Assembly (NCBI GenBank): GCA_025765595.1
Contig: JAIVFH010000080.1
Location: 96,062 to 160,061, forward strand
Reading direction: 5' to 3'
DNA: 64,000 nucleotides
Origin: Obelidium mucronatum
Taxonomy: Eukaryota; Chytridiomycota; Chytridiomycetes; Chytridiales; Chytriomycetaceae
In this document: positions 54,911 to 64,000 of the stretch, in pieces
Position numbering within the stretch: the first letter of the stretch is position 1
Layout of the letters: the number at the start of each line of letters is the position of its first letter
Position numbers and translations under genes: made by a program
Notes under the pieces: generated by a model
What the model saw: the letters and a program-made list of their open reading frames with translations, nothing else
Databases searched by the model: none
Told to the model about the DNA's origin: nothing

Positions 54911-56955
54911 TCAGTCCACTGTGTCATCCACGTCTTCATCTTCATCGGTTTCATCTTCTTCAGCAGCAGCTTGCCTATCGGCACCCACCAACTGCTGCAA
55001 CCGTTGCATAATCCATCCCATCACTCCACCAGACTCATCATTTCCCCCTTCATCATCTCCTTCTTCTGCAGGGGGCGGCATTGGGTCAAATGCATTCAAT
55101 GGTAACGCTCTTGCCTCTTCTGGCAAAAAGGGAACCAAATGCGCAAAATCGCTGACATAAATATGTCGGGAGACATTGAGTTGCAAACCGACTGGATACA
55201 TTGAATTTCGTTTCTGCTCGAAAGATTCCAGTTCAGCATCTTTCGATGAAGTAGTCGTTGCAAGACGTGTCGCTGTTGAGCGGAACCAAGCCAACGCTGT
55301 GGGCTCCTTCCATAAGTGATGGCATCTGTCAACATAGAGTTGAAGCAGAAGGCGAATTGCTTCCGTAGATTTGACGATAGATTCATCATTTGTGCTGGAA
55401 GAGGTGTTGGCAGAGAAAAGCGAAGAGTTTGTTACAGTTGGATCCGTCAGAGTTAGCTTTGTGAGGAGCAAGGGTACCATTTCCGGATATTGCTTCATTG
55501 CTTCTTCCAGTCGTTTTGTTGACACTTCGTGATTCTAAACAAGAATTTTAGTCACAAAAGTCAGTTTCCTCAGATGCAAAACCTTGCACCTCGTTTTTAA
55601 GGTCGATTTCCTCTTCAAACTCAGCCAGCGCGATAGAAAACGACCAATTTGGTAAACCTTCAATTGCACCTTGATCTCCACCCCACTCTTGCCAGCATCG
55701 TTTGACCCAGCTCCGCTCGCCTGCCTTGATTGCAAACCAATCCATCATTTGTAAGGCGCCGAGCGGATCTTCAGGATCCAAGGAGAAAAGCAATTTTGAC
55801 AGCTCCAAACACGTTCGCCAACAGCCCTTTCTCGAAACGAAGCCAATGTGGCGTGAAAGAGCCAGGAAGAACGCACGATTTTCAGCATAAGAGTACGGTA
55901 GGATTGAGTTCGCAAGTGCCATGTTGAAGAGGGGGTGGAATGCGCGTTCAAACACAAACAGAGCGCGTTCTGTTGAGTGATGAGAAGAATGAAAAAGCCA
56001 GCAGTTACACACCTATGTATTCAGCAGCGGTATTGATATCCCCATTGTGTTTGGCAACTTCGCTGCATTGAAGGAGAGCATCAATGTGGAATGGATAAGC
56101 GTTTAGAAGGTTGTTAATCGTTCCAGGATCATGCGTGTTTACACATTGTTGAAACATCATCTGAATCTCGCTATATGCAGGAGAGAATCCAAACTCAAAG
56201 TAACCAGGCACTTGCTCAGGATCCGATACTTTGCTGGGGGCTTGGAGCATGTTCATTGAAATGCCAACTTTCGAAGGAATGCGAGGCCATTGCTCTCGTG
56301 GCTTGACCAAATAAGTCTTTCCATCAAATCCGGCAGCCAATTGCCGCCTTCGCACATTCATGTTTCGTTTTCCTCTCAGTTCCGCCTGAGCTTCTTGCAT
56401 GATTTTTGACCCAAACAGCTTCCGCATTTCAGCGTCTGCATCCAGAAGCTTCAAGTCAATATCCAGAATACCGCGCTTGTGCTCCTTTGGCTGTAGTTGT
56501 TGTTGCTGCAGTGGCTGTTGCGCTTCTTCAGCCTTTCCGAACTTGTCATCAACCTCTTTCAACGCGCGCTCGAAATCGCTGAAATCATCGACTTCCGCCG
56601 TTTCTTCTTTTTCTTTCTTCTTTTTGTTCTTTTTCTTCTGCTTTTTCTTGCTGCTGTTTTCCGCCTTTTGCACTTGGACGGGTTGCGCCTGTTCTTGTTC
56701 TTCTTCCTCCTCTTCTTGTCCGTCATCGCCCGCAGCCATCAGCTGGAATAAAACGCAATCAGCACAAGCGGCTTGACCACATCTGAACAGTCAAACCATT
56801 TCAAATGCATTCGGCTTGCGAGCTGCAAATGGCGCTTCGACTTCCTCTGATTCGCTTTCTGAGCCACTCTGATGTTGCTTCGGTGTTTCTGTTGATGACG
56901 CTGCCTGGAGGATTTCCCTCTCTTTCAGGATCTTTCGTGCTGCTCGAGCCGCCAT
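54911..56955 (-). CDS. TCF25/Rqc1 family protein
   Basis: Four exons, 56797-56955, 56013-56742, 55590-55969 and 54911-55534, total 631 codons. I chose the start MAARAARKILKEREI; an in-frame ATG upstream at 57000 is possible. A highly charged Glu/Lys region is followed by RGKRNMNVRRRQLAAGF, TWLVKPREQW-like KTYLVKPREQWPRIPS, PGYFEFGFSPAYSEIQMMFQ and helical repeats such as AYPFHIDALLQCSEVAKHNG and ERAFHPLF. Family members act in the ribosome quality-control complex with Ltn1/listerin, helping ubiquitination of stalled nascent chains. The C-terminus is acidic. The frame is intact. Confidence 0.9.
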
Positions 56956-57114
56956 GTTTTTGAAGCGACTTTTTTTTCTAATAACACCTTTCCACGACAC
57001 TAACCATCTTAAATTAATGCGATCTTTTATGAGATAATCGATTGAAGCATTCCCCTCAAGTGCGAGTTCTACGTGGACTGTGCTTAAAAATATATTATCA
57101 AAACTCTGCCAGAA

Positions 57115-58076
57115 ATGGACAATTCAGCTGCAAATGGTGCAGAGTCTCCCTCCAAAGTACAAGCCCAAGTTGCGGCTCTCCAACGGGTACTTTGATTAAT
57201 CTAGAGCGTTGATCACCCTTTATTCTTACTGTTACTGTTGTGCTTTCAGAGGTTCCAAGCGACGCTGGACCAAATAACTCCTTACTGGCAACAACGCTGG
57301 ATCGCCACTGGTGTTCTCTTCTTTGTCTACGTTATTCGAGTTTGGATTATTTCTGCATACTACATTGTCACTGTAAGTTCCCTCGCTCTCGTCTTAAGCG
57401 CAATTAAACTTAATAATTATGCTGTCCAACTCGTTAATGTCCAGTACTCGCTCGGCATCTATCTTCTCAACTTGTTTCTCGCTTTTTTGCAACCTAAATT
57501 CGATCCGGCTATGGAGCAAATGGAGGAAGGCGCAGATGATGAACTGGCTCTTCCAACGAAAAACGATGATGAGTTCAGGCCTTTTATTCGCAGACTTCCG
57601 GAATTCAAATTCTGGTAATTATTTGAGCGAGCTTGAAGAATCAAACAGAGATGATGATGTTCATAGTGTATAAGCGGGGAGCGGGTGTCGTTGGAACTGC
57701 TACAAACCGCAAAAAACATAACATGTGGACAGGAATCTTGAAAGTGGAAACGATCAGATGTAGATATCGTGTACCCATATTGATTTTTTTCTTTCTATTT
57801 TTTATAGGTACTGGGGCACTCGTGGTATTGGAACAGCTTTCATCTGCACATTCATTCCTATTTTTGACGTTCCCGTGTTCTGGCCAATTTTAGTGTAAAC
57901 GCATATTTTTCACCTTATATTTCTGTCACTAATTCATATGTTACAGCGTTTACTTCCTGATTCTCTTCGGTTTAACCATGAAGCAACGAATCAAGCACAT
58001 GATCAAGTACAAGTACGTGCCATGGAACTTTGGAAAAAAGAGTTATTCTGGAGGCGGTGCAAAGAACGACAAGTGA
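57115..58076 (+). CDS. RER1: RER1, Golgi-to-ER retrieval receptor
   Basis: Five exons: 57115-57186, 57250-57372, 57445-57614, 57808-57894 and 57947-58076; 193 aa. The four membrane segments include WIATGVLFFVYVIRVWIISA and YSLGIYLLNLFLAFLQPKFD. Also seen are EFRPFIRRLPEFKFW, YWGTRGIGTAFICTFIPIFD and LTMKQRIKHMIKYKYVP, near-identical to RER1 of other eukaryotes. It retrieves ER membrane proteins and unassembled subunits in COPI vesicles, so it functionally pairs with the delta-COP gene in this window. The frame is intact. Confidence 0.96.
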
Positions 58077-58220
58077 TTTGTTGTTGTTTGTTATTTGAGT
58101 TTGGGATTTCAGAAACGATGTCAACGTTTTACATCACAAAAAATAAGAGACAAATGAAACTTAATACAATTATATTATTGCGGAATAAGTATCGCGACAG
58201 TCGATAGAAAGTTTCATATG

Positions 58221-60061
58221 TTAGCGGGCTTCGAGCGACTCCCGATTGTCATCTTAATTAGAAAGAGAGAGCAGCATTAGAAGAGAGAGCAGTAGATGCC
58301 AGAAAAGCACAGTAAAACGAGAAACATACAGGCCCAGAAGCCACGACAGTCAGTTAAAATCGTGGTAATTGTACCGCCTACACCGCATTTCAGCAAATCT
58401 GTTCAGGAAGTGTTGGTGAATCCAACGAACCAGCGAAAAAAAAACACAAACCATCCAATGTAATCCGATCAGAAGCTTTCGGATTTGCCATGTCAAACAC
58501 TTCATTCTATTTAAGCGACTAGTTATCAGTCCCCAAAAAAACACTTATCAAGAAACGTACCACAACATCAGCAACGTGAACAGGCTCGTGTCCAAATGTA
58601 ACCATTTTTTCAACAACTGATTTAAAAAGGTATCCCACAGTGAAGTCATCTAGGTATCCCTGCCCTTTGACATCCAGGAGTTTGAATTGATATGTGATTG
58701 CTTCTGTGGCTTGTGGATTTTCAATCGCTAGCACGAGATCCACGAACGTTCGGTAGTCCTATTTATTTGGTTTAAATATTAGGTATATTTTTTGTGATAT
58801 AAAAAATATACCAGCTGTCCCTTTCCTGTTTGGCGCTCTATTGAACAAGGAGAACAATAATTGAAGTTTGAATATATTCAGAAATACTACAATGCATACC
58901 GTCAAACAAGCGGTCGAGATAAACGTCAGTCATAGTCCCGCTATTGAATTTGCTCATTTCTGCGCGTGAGATTAGCCCATTCTGATTCGTGTCGAGACTC
59001 AAATATTGTCCTAGTGAGCAATTAATAAAAAGGCCATAATTTGGAATATTGGGGCGTAAAATACCATAGATTTTGAGGGCCGAATATGCTGAAAACCAAT
59101 TTGTTCGCTCATAATCTTCTGGAAGTTCTGGTTCTCGTAGTTCAAAGAGTTCCGTAAGAATAGGTGACAGCAAAATCTTTTGAATCGCTATTTTTCCTGC
59201 ATTCCAACAAAGAGCTCGGGAGTTAATACCATAGTTTTGTATCCGAAAACGAATCTATATGCGCCTCCATATTTTAACACCATCTCGGCGCCCCTTCCCA
59301 AAAATTGGAAAGCTAAAGCAACGAACCTCTCTTATGTGGATCCATAAAAAAGAAAAACTTGCGAACAGACGAGCAAATATAGTATGGATAAACCGAAGTA
59401 TTCAGCGACTCGAGTTTCAACGACGGAATCAAATCCGTCACGTATTGATTTAATTCAGGTTCCATCAACATCCCATCGTTATCTCCATCATAGAAACTTA
59501 AATCTAGTCGCGCTTGCATAAGTGATACTGCGCAGGTTTTTCCATCATTTTAGAACCCATTCAAAAGCTGAGCCTAGAGAAGTCGAAAAACACACCCTTC
59601 CGCAGTACATAGTTGAAGAACTGCAAGACAGCGATACATCCAGATTCATCAGGAACAAATTTCAAGAAAATTGACGCTTTAAAGAATCGATGGAATTTCG
59701 GTGGGAGTTGAGACTTGATGTTTTGAAAGTCAAGGAACGTCATTTTCTGTACACACCTAGCAGTAAGAACGCAAAATGCATCATGAGTAAAAACAAAAAA
59801 GAACCTTACTCTGGCTTCATCTGAACCCATTGAAGCAGACTGCCATAGTGTGTCCCAGAGGACGTCCAGCTCTTCGTTTTGTAGAAGCATTTCACGCATT
59901 CGATCGCCAAATACAAGTCTGGCATCATGTATTAGCTTCAGTTCGATTTCAGATGGCTGTCGGTCTTTTGCATGCGCTGAGGCTGTTGTTGCTTGGCGTC
60001 GCTTGGAGATGAGTCGAGGCAGTTCTGTCAAGCTCATTTTTGATAAAAATTTATGTTCCAT
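58221..60061 (-). CDS. PP2A regulatory subunit B''-gamma (PPP2R3C-like)
   Basis: Multi-exon; blocks in family order: MSLTELPRLISKRRQ, MLLQNEELDVLWDTLWQSA, ESGCIAVLQFFNYVLRKG, QARLDLSFYDGDNDGMLMEP, YICSSVRKFFFFMDPHKRG, ERTNWFSAYSALKIYGQYLS, an EF-hand LDTNQNGLISRAEMSKF, TMTDVYLDRLFD, FKLLDVKGQGYLDDF and ITTILTDCRGFWAYDNRESL. The last coding exon is short and ends EAR-stop at 58221. The protein targets PP2A and binds calcium through EF-hands. In animals it works in cell-cycle/centrosome and lymphocyte control. The start could be at 60061 or at the second Met (60037). It is rare in Dikarya as far as I recall, which supports a zoosporic fungus. Confidence 0.9.
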
Positions 60062-60199
60062 CTATTTTTAGTGAACATATATATGCAAGTAGAAATAAGA
60101 TTAAAAAACAAAGACCGTTGCTTGAAATCGTAGCACAGGTCTGACGACGGGGAATCCAATTTTAATATCATATGTGCTTTTGTAACCACTTGGCGATAT

Positions 60200-60271
60200 G
60201 GTTGTATAGTGTAGCGGTTAGCACCCGGGTTTCTGATACCCGTAACCCCGGTTCGAATCCGGGTACGACCT
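60200..60271 (+). tRNA. tRNA-Gln(CTG)
   Basis: 72 nt. Acceptor GGTTGTA/TACGACC with discriminator T; anticodon arm CGGGT-TTCTGAT-ACCCG gives CTG; T arm CCGGTTCGAATCCGG. A T run follows. Decodes CAG. Confidence 0.94.
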
Positions 60272-60494
60272 TTTTTCTATGATAATATTTGCTTTTAGTC
60301 AAGCTGATTTTGCGGACTCTGACTTGCAAAACACAAAAAAAAACCTTGAGTCCCTCACACACATATCACTGAAATCCTTCATTCTCATAAACTAAATAAT
60401 GTTTTTAGTTGTTCTTCTGGTGTAATTTAAATAAATTTATGTTACCATTCACTTCTATTGACATTGATTTAATTCCCTTTGATTTCCATAGCAT

Positions 60495-60622
60495 CAGGAA
60501 TTCTTCTATTAGTTTGCAATCACAGGAATTCTTCTATTAGTTTATTAGTTTGCAATCACAGGAATTCTTCTATTAGTTTGCAATCATAGGAATTCTTCTA
60601 TTAGTTTATTAGTTTGCAATCA
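60495..60622. repeat. Two-copy tandem repeat, 64-nt unit
   Basis: The unit is itself two imperfect halves of 28 and 36 nt, both starting (C/T)AGGAATTCTTCTATTAG and ending TTTGCAATCA; the longer half has an extra TTTATTAG. The order 28-36-28-36 occupies 60495-60622. Non-coding, AT-rich. Confidence 0.85.
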
Positions 60623-62985
60623 AATTCAATATTTCTTGTTATTATTGAAGATTTTGTTTGAATAGTGCATCTTCCCGTCTGCATGCTGCTTGCCTTGATG
60701 ATGAAAATATGAAATCCTTCATGTCTTTTAATCTCCTCTCTCTATTCAATCTGTCCATTACCCTCGCTGCCAACGCTTATAAGAAATCATCCAGCTGTTG
60801 AACAATTACAAACCCTTCCGTCCAACGCCGCAGCCGCAACACTATTCCAGTGACTGAAAAAACAGAAAACAAGCCATCTATCCATGGCAGACACCAGCAG
60901 TTCAGCAAGTCTAGACAATGCTCTCCACCCGGGTTTGATTCTCCCAATATATGTCGGCAAAATAATTTTCAACGCAGCAATACTTATGATGTTGCTCTTG
61001 CGAAGGAGAGATCTGGTCTGCAACTTGGAAGCTTCTAATCACCATTGTGTTGTTTTATTAAATCTTCATTTAATCTCTCATTGTTTATAACACAATTTCA
61101 TAGTTTGACTCCAGTTTGACTCTCCCTCAAAAGACTAATGGCAGTTTGCTTTGTAGGGAGTGTCACATATTCCTAGTCTCCCCTTATTGTGTACTAAAGA
61201 TAGTGCAGAATGCATGGGTTGTTGGTTGAGCCTGATGAGTGGTCCAGTGGCCCAGATACTCATCAGCAAAATTTGCAGCAATGGCAAACTCACGAGGAAG
61301 AGCGTAATAAAAAGAAGTAAAATAAAAGAAATAACAGAACTTAACTGAATCCCAAATAAAATGAAATCTTCCTATCTTTATGCGCGTTACCCCACTCGCA
61401 AGTGCTTTTGGTTCTGGTTGGGATCGCGACTGGGCGCGACCCCTTCCAGATCCATGTCAATCAGATTGAGATATGCGGTGGCCCTACGCACCTACAACCC
61501 TTAAACTAAATCTAACTCCTAGTTTGATTGCTCGGCTGCACAATCTATGGGACCTGTTGCCTTCGCCCTGGTCATACCCAATAACAGGCTCTCCAACGGC
61601 AACTGGGTGCACACCTACTACGACTCTTTAAAGCTCCCTAGTCAACTTTCTGGGATCATTCCCATGCACTACTTTGTCCACTTGAGAACGCTATATTCAC
61701 TTGCTACTAAACCCCGGGTGTCTTCCAAAACACCCTTTGGCACAACTGGTTTCCCTCTCGTTTCACTCACCAAATCTGATCTACTCACAATAGGATCCCC
61801 CTTGGAGGGACGTAGCCCTCCTTATGAAAAAAGTCTGCTCGTGAGAGAGGCCATAACTGACATGACCCCAAACAGTCATGAGCGTTGTCAGACATGCTGG
61901 TCATTTCAATTCTCAACAACTCCAAATCTTTATTTGATCAACACAACAATCCCAAAACAGAGAATTCCTGTGAAAGTGTAAACTTCACAGGAGTTCAACA
62001 TTTGTTGCCAAGAGTTTCAATCCAGGGGATTCCAACACCGCGCAACAATAAAATTCTGCAAGCAAAATACTGGCAGCAATTTGACGCTTTCCCAAATTGC
62101 AATGTTGATATCACTGAAGTCCTATTTTTTTGTGTTTTGTGCCAGTTGTGCCACAAGAATGGATCCCAATCATTGACAATCTCAATTATACTTTCCTTCA
62201 GTTGAATGGAGTTCTGGCAGCAAGCAGAGCGCGATTCAAAAGTCCCTACAAAGAGTTGCCCTGGTCCAAAAGATGCGATTTTTTTTTGCTGGGGTGGTGG
62301 TGGTATATGGCCAATTTTGGATTCTCTGGCTTCCTGTCTTCTTAAAATCATAACCGGCAGTTTTTTTTGTCCCCAACAAGAAACAAAACATTGTTGCAAA
62401 AAATTTAAGATCCTCAAGATACGGCAGACGGAATTAAGGGTATTCAGAAGTTAGGTTAGGTGGGGGGTTCGGAGTTTTCCAGAATGGGCTTTTTCGGCGG
62501 AAAAAGACGTTCCTCCATGAATGTGTTGATGGATGACATTTTGATAGGCTGAATTAAAGCCTAGTGGATGTTGCATTTCAGTGCATGGCTGTGTGTACGG
62601 CGGTCAACGTGTTTCTTGTGCTTATTCTGGAATACGGCATCAAAAACAGCCCACACGCAAGATTAGAATTAGAAATTAAATAGTAGAAGTAAAAGAAAGG
62701 TTACTATATATTTGTAGAGTTCAATAAAAGCAAATCAAAACCTGAAACCATAAAGATTTAGTTTTTTACTTTGGTTTCGTCACACATCTGACAATAACAT
62801 TGCAACAAAGAATGAAATCCAAGGAGAGTGCTTTTATATTCAGTTAATCAACAATCCAAAAAAAAAGACAGCAAGAAAAACAATGCAAAATAAAATGTAA
62901 AAGAAAAAAAAAATATAGAAGCCTGAAAAAGACCAACTTCAGTTGAAACAAGACGAAGGTGTTCTATCTGTTGTTTTGTTTTTTT
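60623..62985. other. Gene-poor stretch, possible decayed element
   Basis: About 2.4 kb without a supported gene. The longest open frame is 61547-61981 (+, 144 aa, starting MGPVAFALVIPNNRLSNGNW), with no recognised domain. A second at 62130-62345 reads PQEWIPIIDNLNYTFLQLNG in its middle. Together these may be remnants of a mobile element, but no terminal repeats, target-site duplication or catalytic motif was seen. The 3' flank of UAP1 with A-rich tracts lies at 62850-62985. Confidence 0.3.
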
Positions 62986-64000
62986 CTACAAGCTGGAGAT
63001 GTATTTGGGTCCTTCAACAGTGACTCCGTTGTAAGACTCCAATCCTTCACCATCGTATGAAACCAATGGACTCAGTTCAACGTCACCGACGACGCATCCA
63101 CCTTGGGCTTCAATGAATCTCTTGCTTTGCGCCTAAAAGAACGAAAAAACAAATGAGAAACGTTTTGGGTAAACAATGCAAATAAAATGTGTCTCACCAA
63201 AATATCAGCGCGAGACGTTTCAGGGTTATCTTCTTTGGATCCCGGTGCATTCTTCAAAGGACTAAACTCTTCCCTTCGAACCGTCTCCAAAACAGCCAAC
63301 TTTTCACAGTACGGGAACACATCAAAGATAAACAACTCAAGCTTGATACCATTATTGGAAGTAGGGACAACAAGTTCACCCGTAGTCAAATCAATGTGCT
63401 TAATCTTCTTTTTGGCAACGTGGAACTCCATACTGTTTTCCATTTCATCAATTCGGTTGAGGAACTCGGTTGTGTAAAAGTGGTTTGCAATGTTGGCGGC
63501 TCGGTAGACGAGGTCACCGTTGGCGTCGACTTGTTCACTGAGTTCTTGTGGGATTTCGCAGTATTCAACGACAGAGAATTTGTTGTCTCGTAGGCAGACG
63601 ACGCCGACTGGTTCGTTGGCGGCGCGTTTGGGGACAACCTTGACTCCGCAGCCAGTGTTTTTGGAGACGCAGTAGCCGATGAAGATTGGGTCTGCTACTT
63701 TGACGAGGCATTTATTTTTTTTGTTGAGAAATTGGGTTAGTTTTATGATTGTATTTGAACAGGAAGGAAGATGAAAGTGTCACCGCCTTCGGCGGTAGTG
63801 TACAAACCAGTTGTCGACACAGTAAGCATGAACATATGGAATACCACGTCTCTCCAAATCAGCCAAAACACCTTGAACCTTCAAAGCCTTGTAGATTCCA
63901 CCATTGCCATCAGGGGCAGTAGAAATAAGGCCTTTGCCTTCCAAAAGAATCTTTCCATCCATAGTGAAGGCAGGAAGAACACCCTGTATGATCCATTTGT
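62986..64000 (-). CDS. UDP-N-acetylglucosamine pyrophosphorylase (5' partial)
   Basis: Runs off the window end; the N-terminal half lies beyond 64000. Visible blocks: VLPAFTMDGKILLEGKGLIS, PDGNGGIYKALK, VADPIFIGYCVSKNTGCGVK, ANEPVGVVCLRDNKFSVVEY, ANIANHFYTTEFLNRIDEM, and EFSPLKNAPGSKEDNPETSR. The C-terminus is GVTVEGPKYISSL. The intron at 63133-63197 is canonical. An intron at about 63703-63802 has a normal donor (GTTTGT after VDN) but no AG where the frame demands the acceptor. The enzyme makes UDP-GlcNAc for chitin, N-glycans and GPI anchors (S. cerevisiae QRI1, human UAP1). Confidence 0.93.

Noticed and set aside
60495..60622. CRISPR-like array
   Set aside because: The units are contiguous with no spacers, and the genome is eukaryotic; it is a simple tandem repeat.
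62440..62470. TTAGGTTAGGTGGGGGG as an interstitial telomere-like tract
   Set aside because: Only about two imperfect units; too short to call.

Overview
The window reads as nuclear DNA of a fungus, most likely an early-diverging zoosporic (chytrid-like) lineage. The sequence shows short GT-AG introns (about 45-100 nt), Zn2Cys6 binuclear-cluster regulators (a fungal hallmark) and standard eukaryotic tRNAs. It also carries genes that, as I recall the families, are kept in animals and early fungi but mostly lost in Dikarya: FIBP, PPP2R3C, a BABAM1/MERIT40-like protein and a CHFR-like RING protein with a C-terminal PBZ zinc finger. The lineage call is inference.

Layout. 0-13.5 kb is housekeeping: a 5'-truncated SPRY+IQ protein (+), a TPR/Sel1/MYND protein (-), LSM3 (-), a BABAM1-like protein (-), COPI delta subunit (+), FIBP (-), TFIIH subunit TFB4 (+) and an EEF1AKMT4-like methyltransferase (+). 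14-45.7 kb is almost entirely transcription-factor genes: four Zn2Cys6 genes (+; 14.1-21 kb), a CHFR-like gene (-), nine tandem C2H2 genes (+; 23-35 kb), three Zn2Cys6 genes (-; 36-41 kb), two more Zn2Cys6 genes (+; 42-44 kb) and one unrecognised Pro/Ser-rich gene. Two near-identical tRNA-Ser(GCT) genes with duplicated flanks lie at 18.2 and 35.8 kb, and a tRNA-Glu at 35.3 kb. 46-64 kb is housekeeping again: a coiled-coil protein, a mitochondrial PDK/BCKDK-type kinase, EF2, a phosphopantetheinyl transferase, a PPxY membrane protein, tRNA-iMet, TCF25/Rqc1, RER1, PPP2R3C, tRNA-Gln, a repeat-bearing gene-poor stretch (60.3-62.9 kb) and the 3' part of UAP1.

The most interesting feature is the regulator block. 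The Zn2Cys6 proteins are small (about 185-410 aa), too short for the usual fungal_trans region, and seven of the nine share a custom architecture: an N-x-R-L-K/R-S lead-in, the cluster, and a phase-2 intron before an S-T-R-S/N-K-A segment. A short acidic/hydrophobic motif of the form ENGxILxEFLFD occurs in one Zn2Cys6 protein and in at least five of the C2H2 proteins, linking two unrelated DNA-binding families in the same locus.

Caution: many otherwise recognisable genes carry single-base frame breaks, mostly an apparent extra base and some in short homopolymers. Several are too conserved on both sides of the break to be plausible old pseudogenes, so uncorrected assembly errors are the simplest explanation. 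Each is noted where it matters. Splice sites were inferred by eye.
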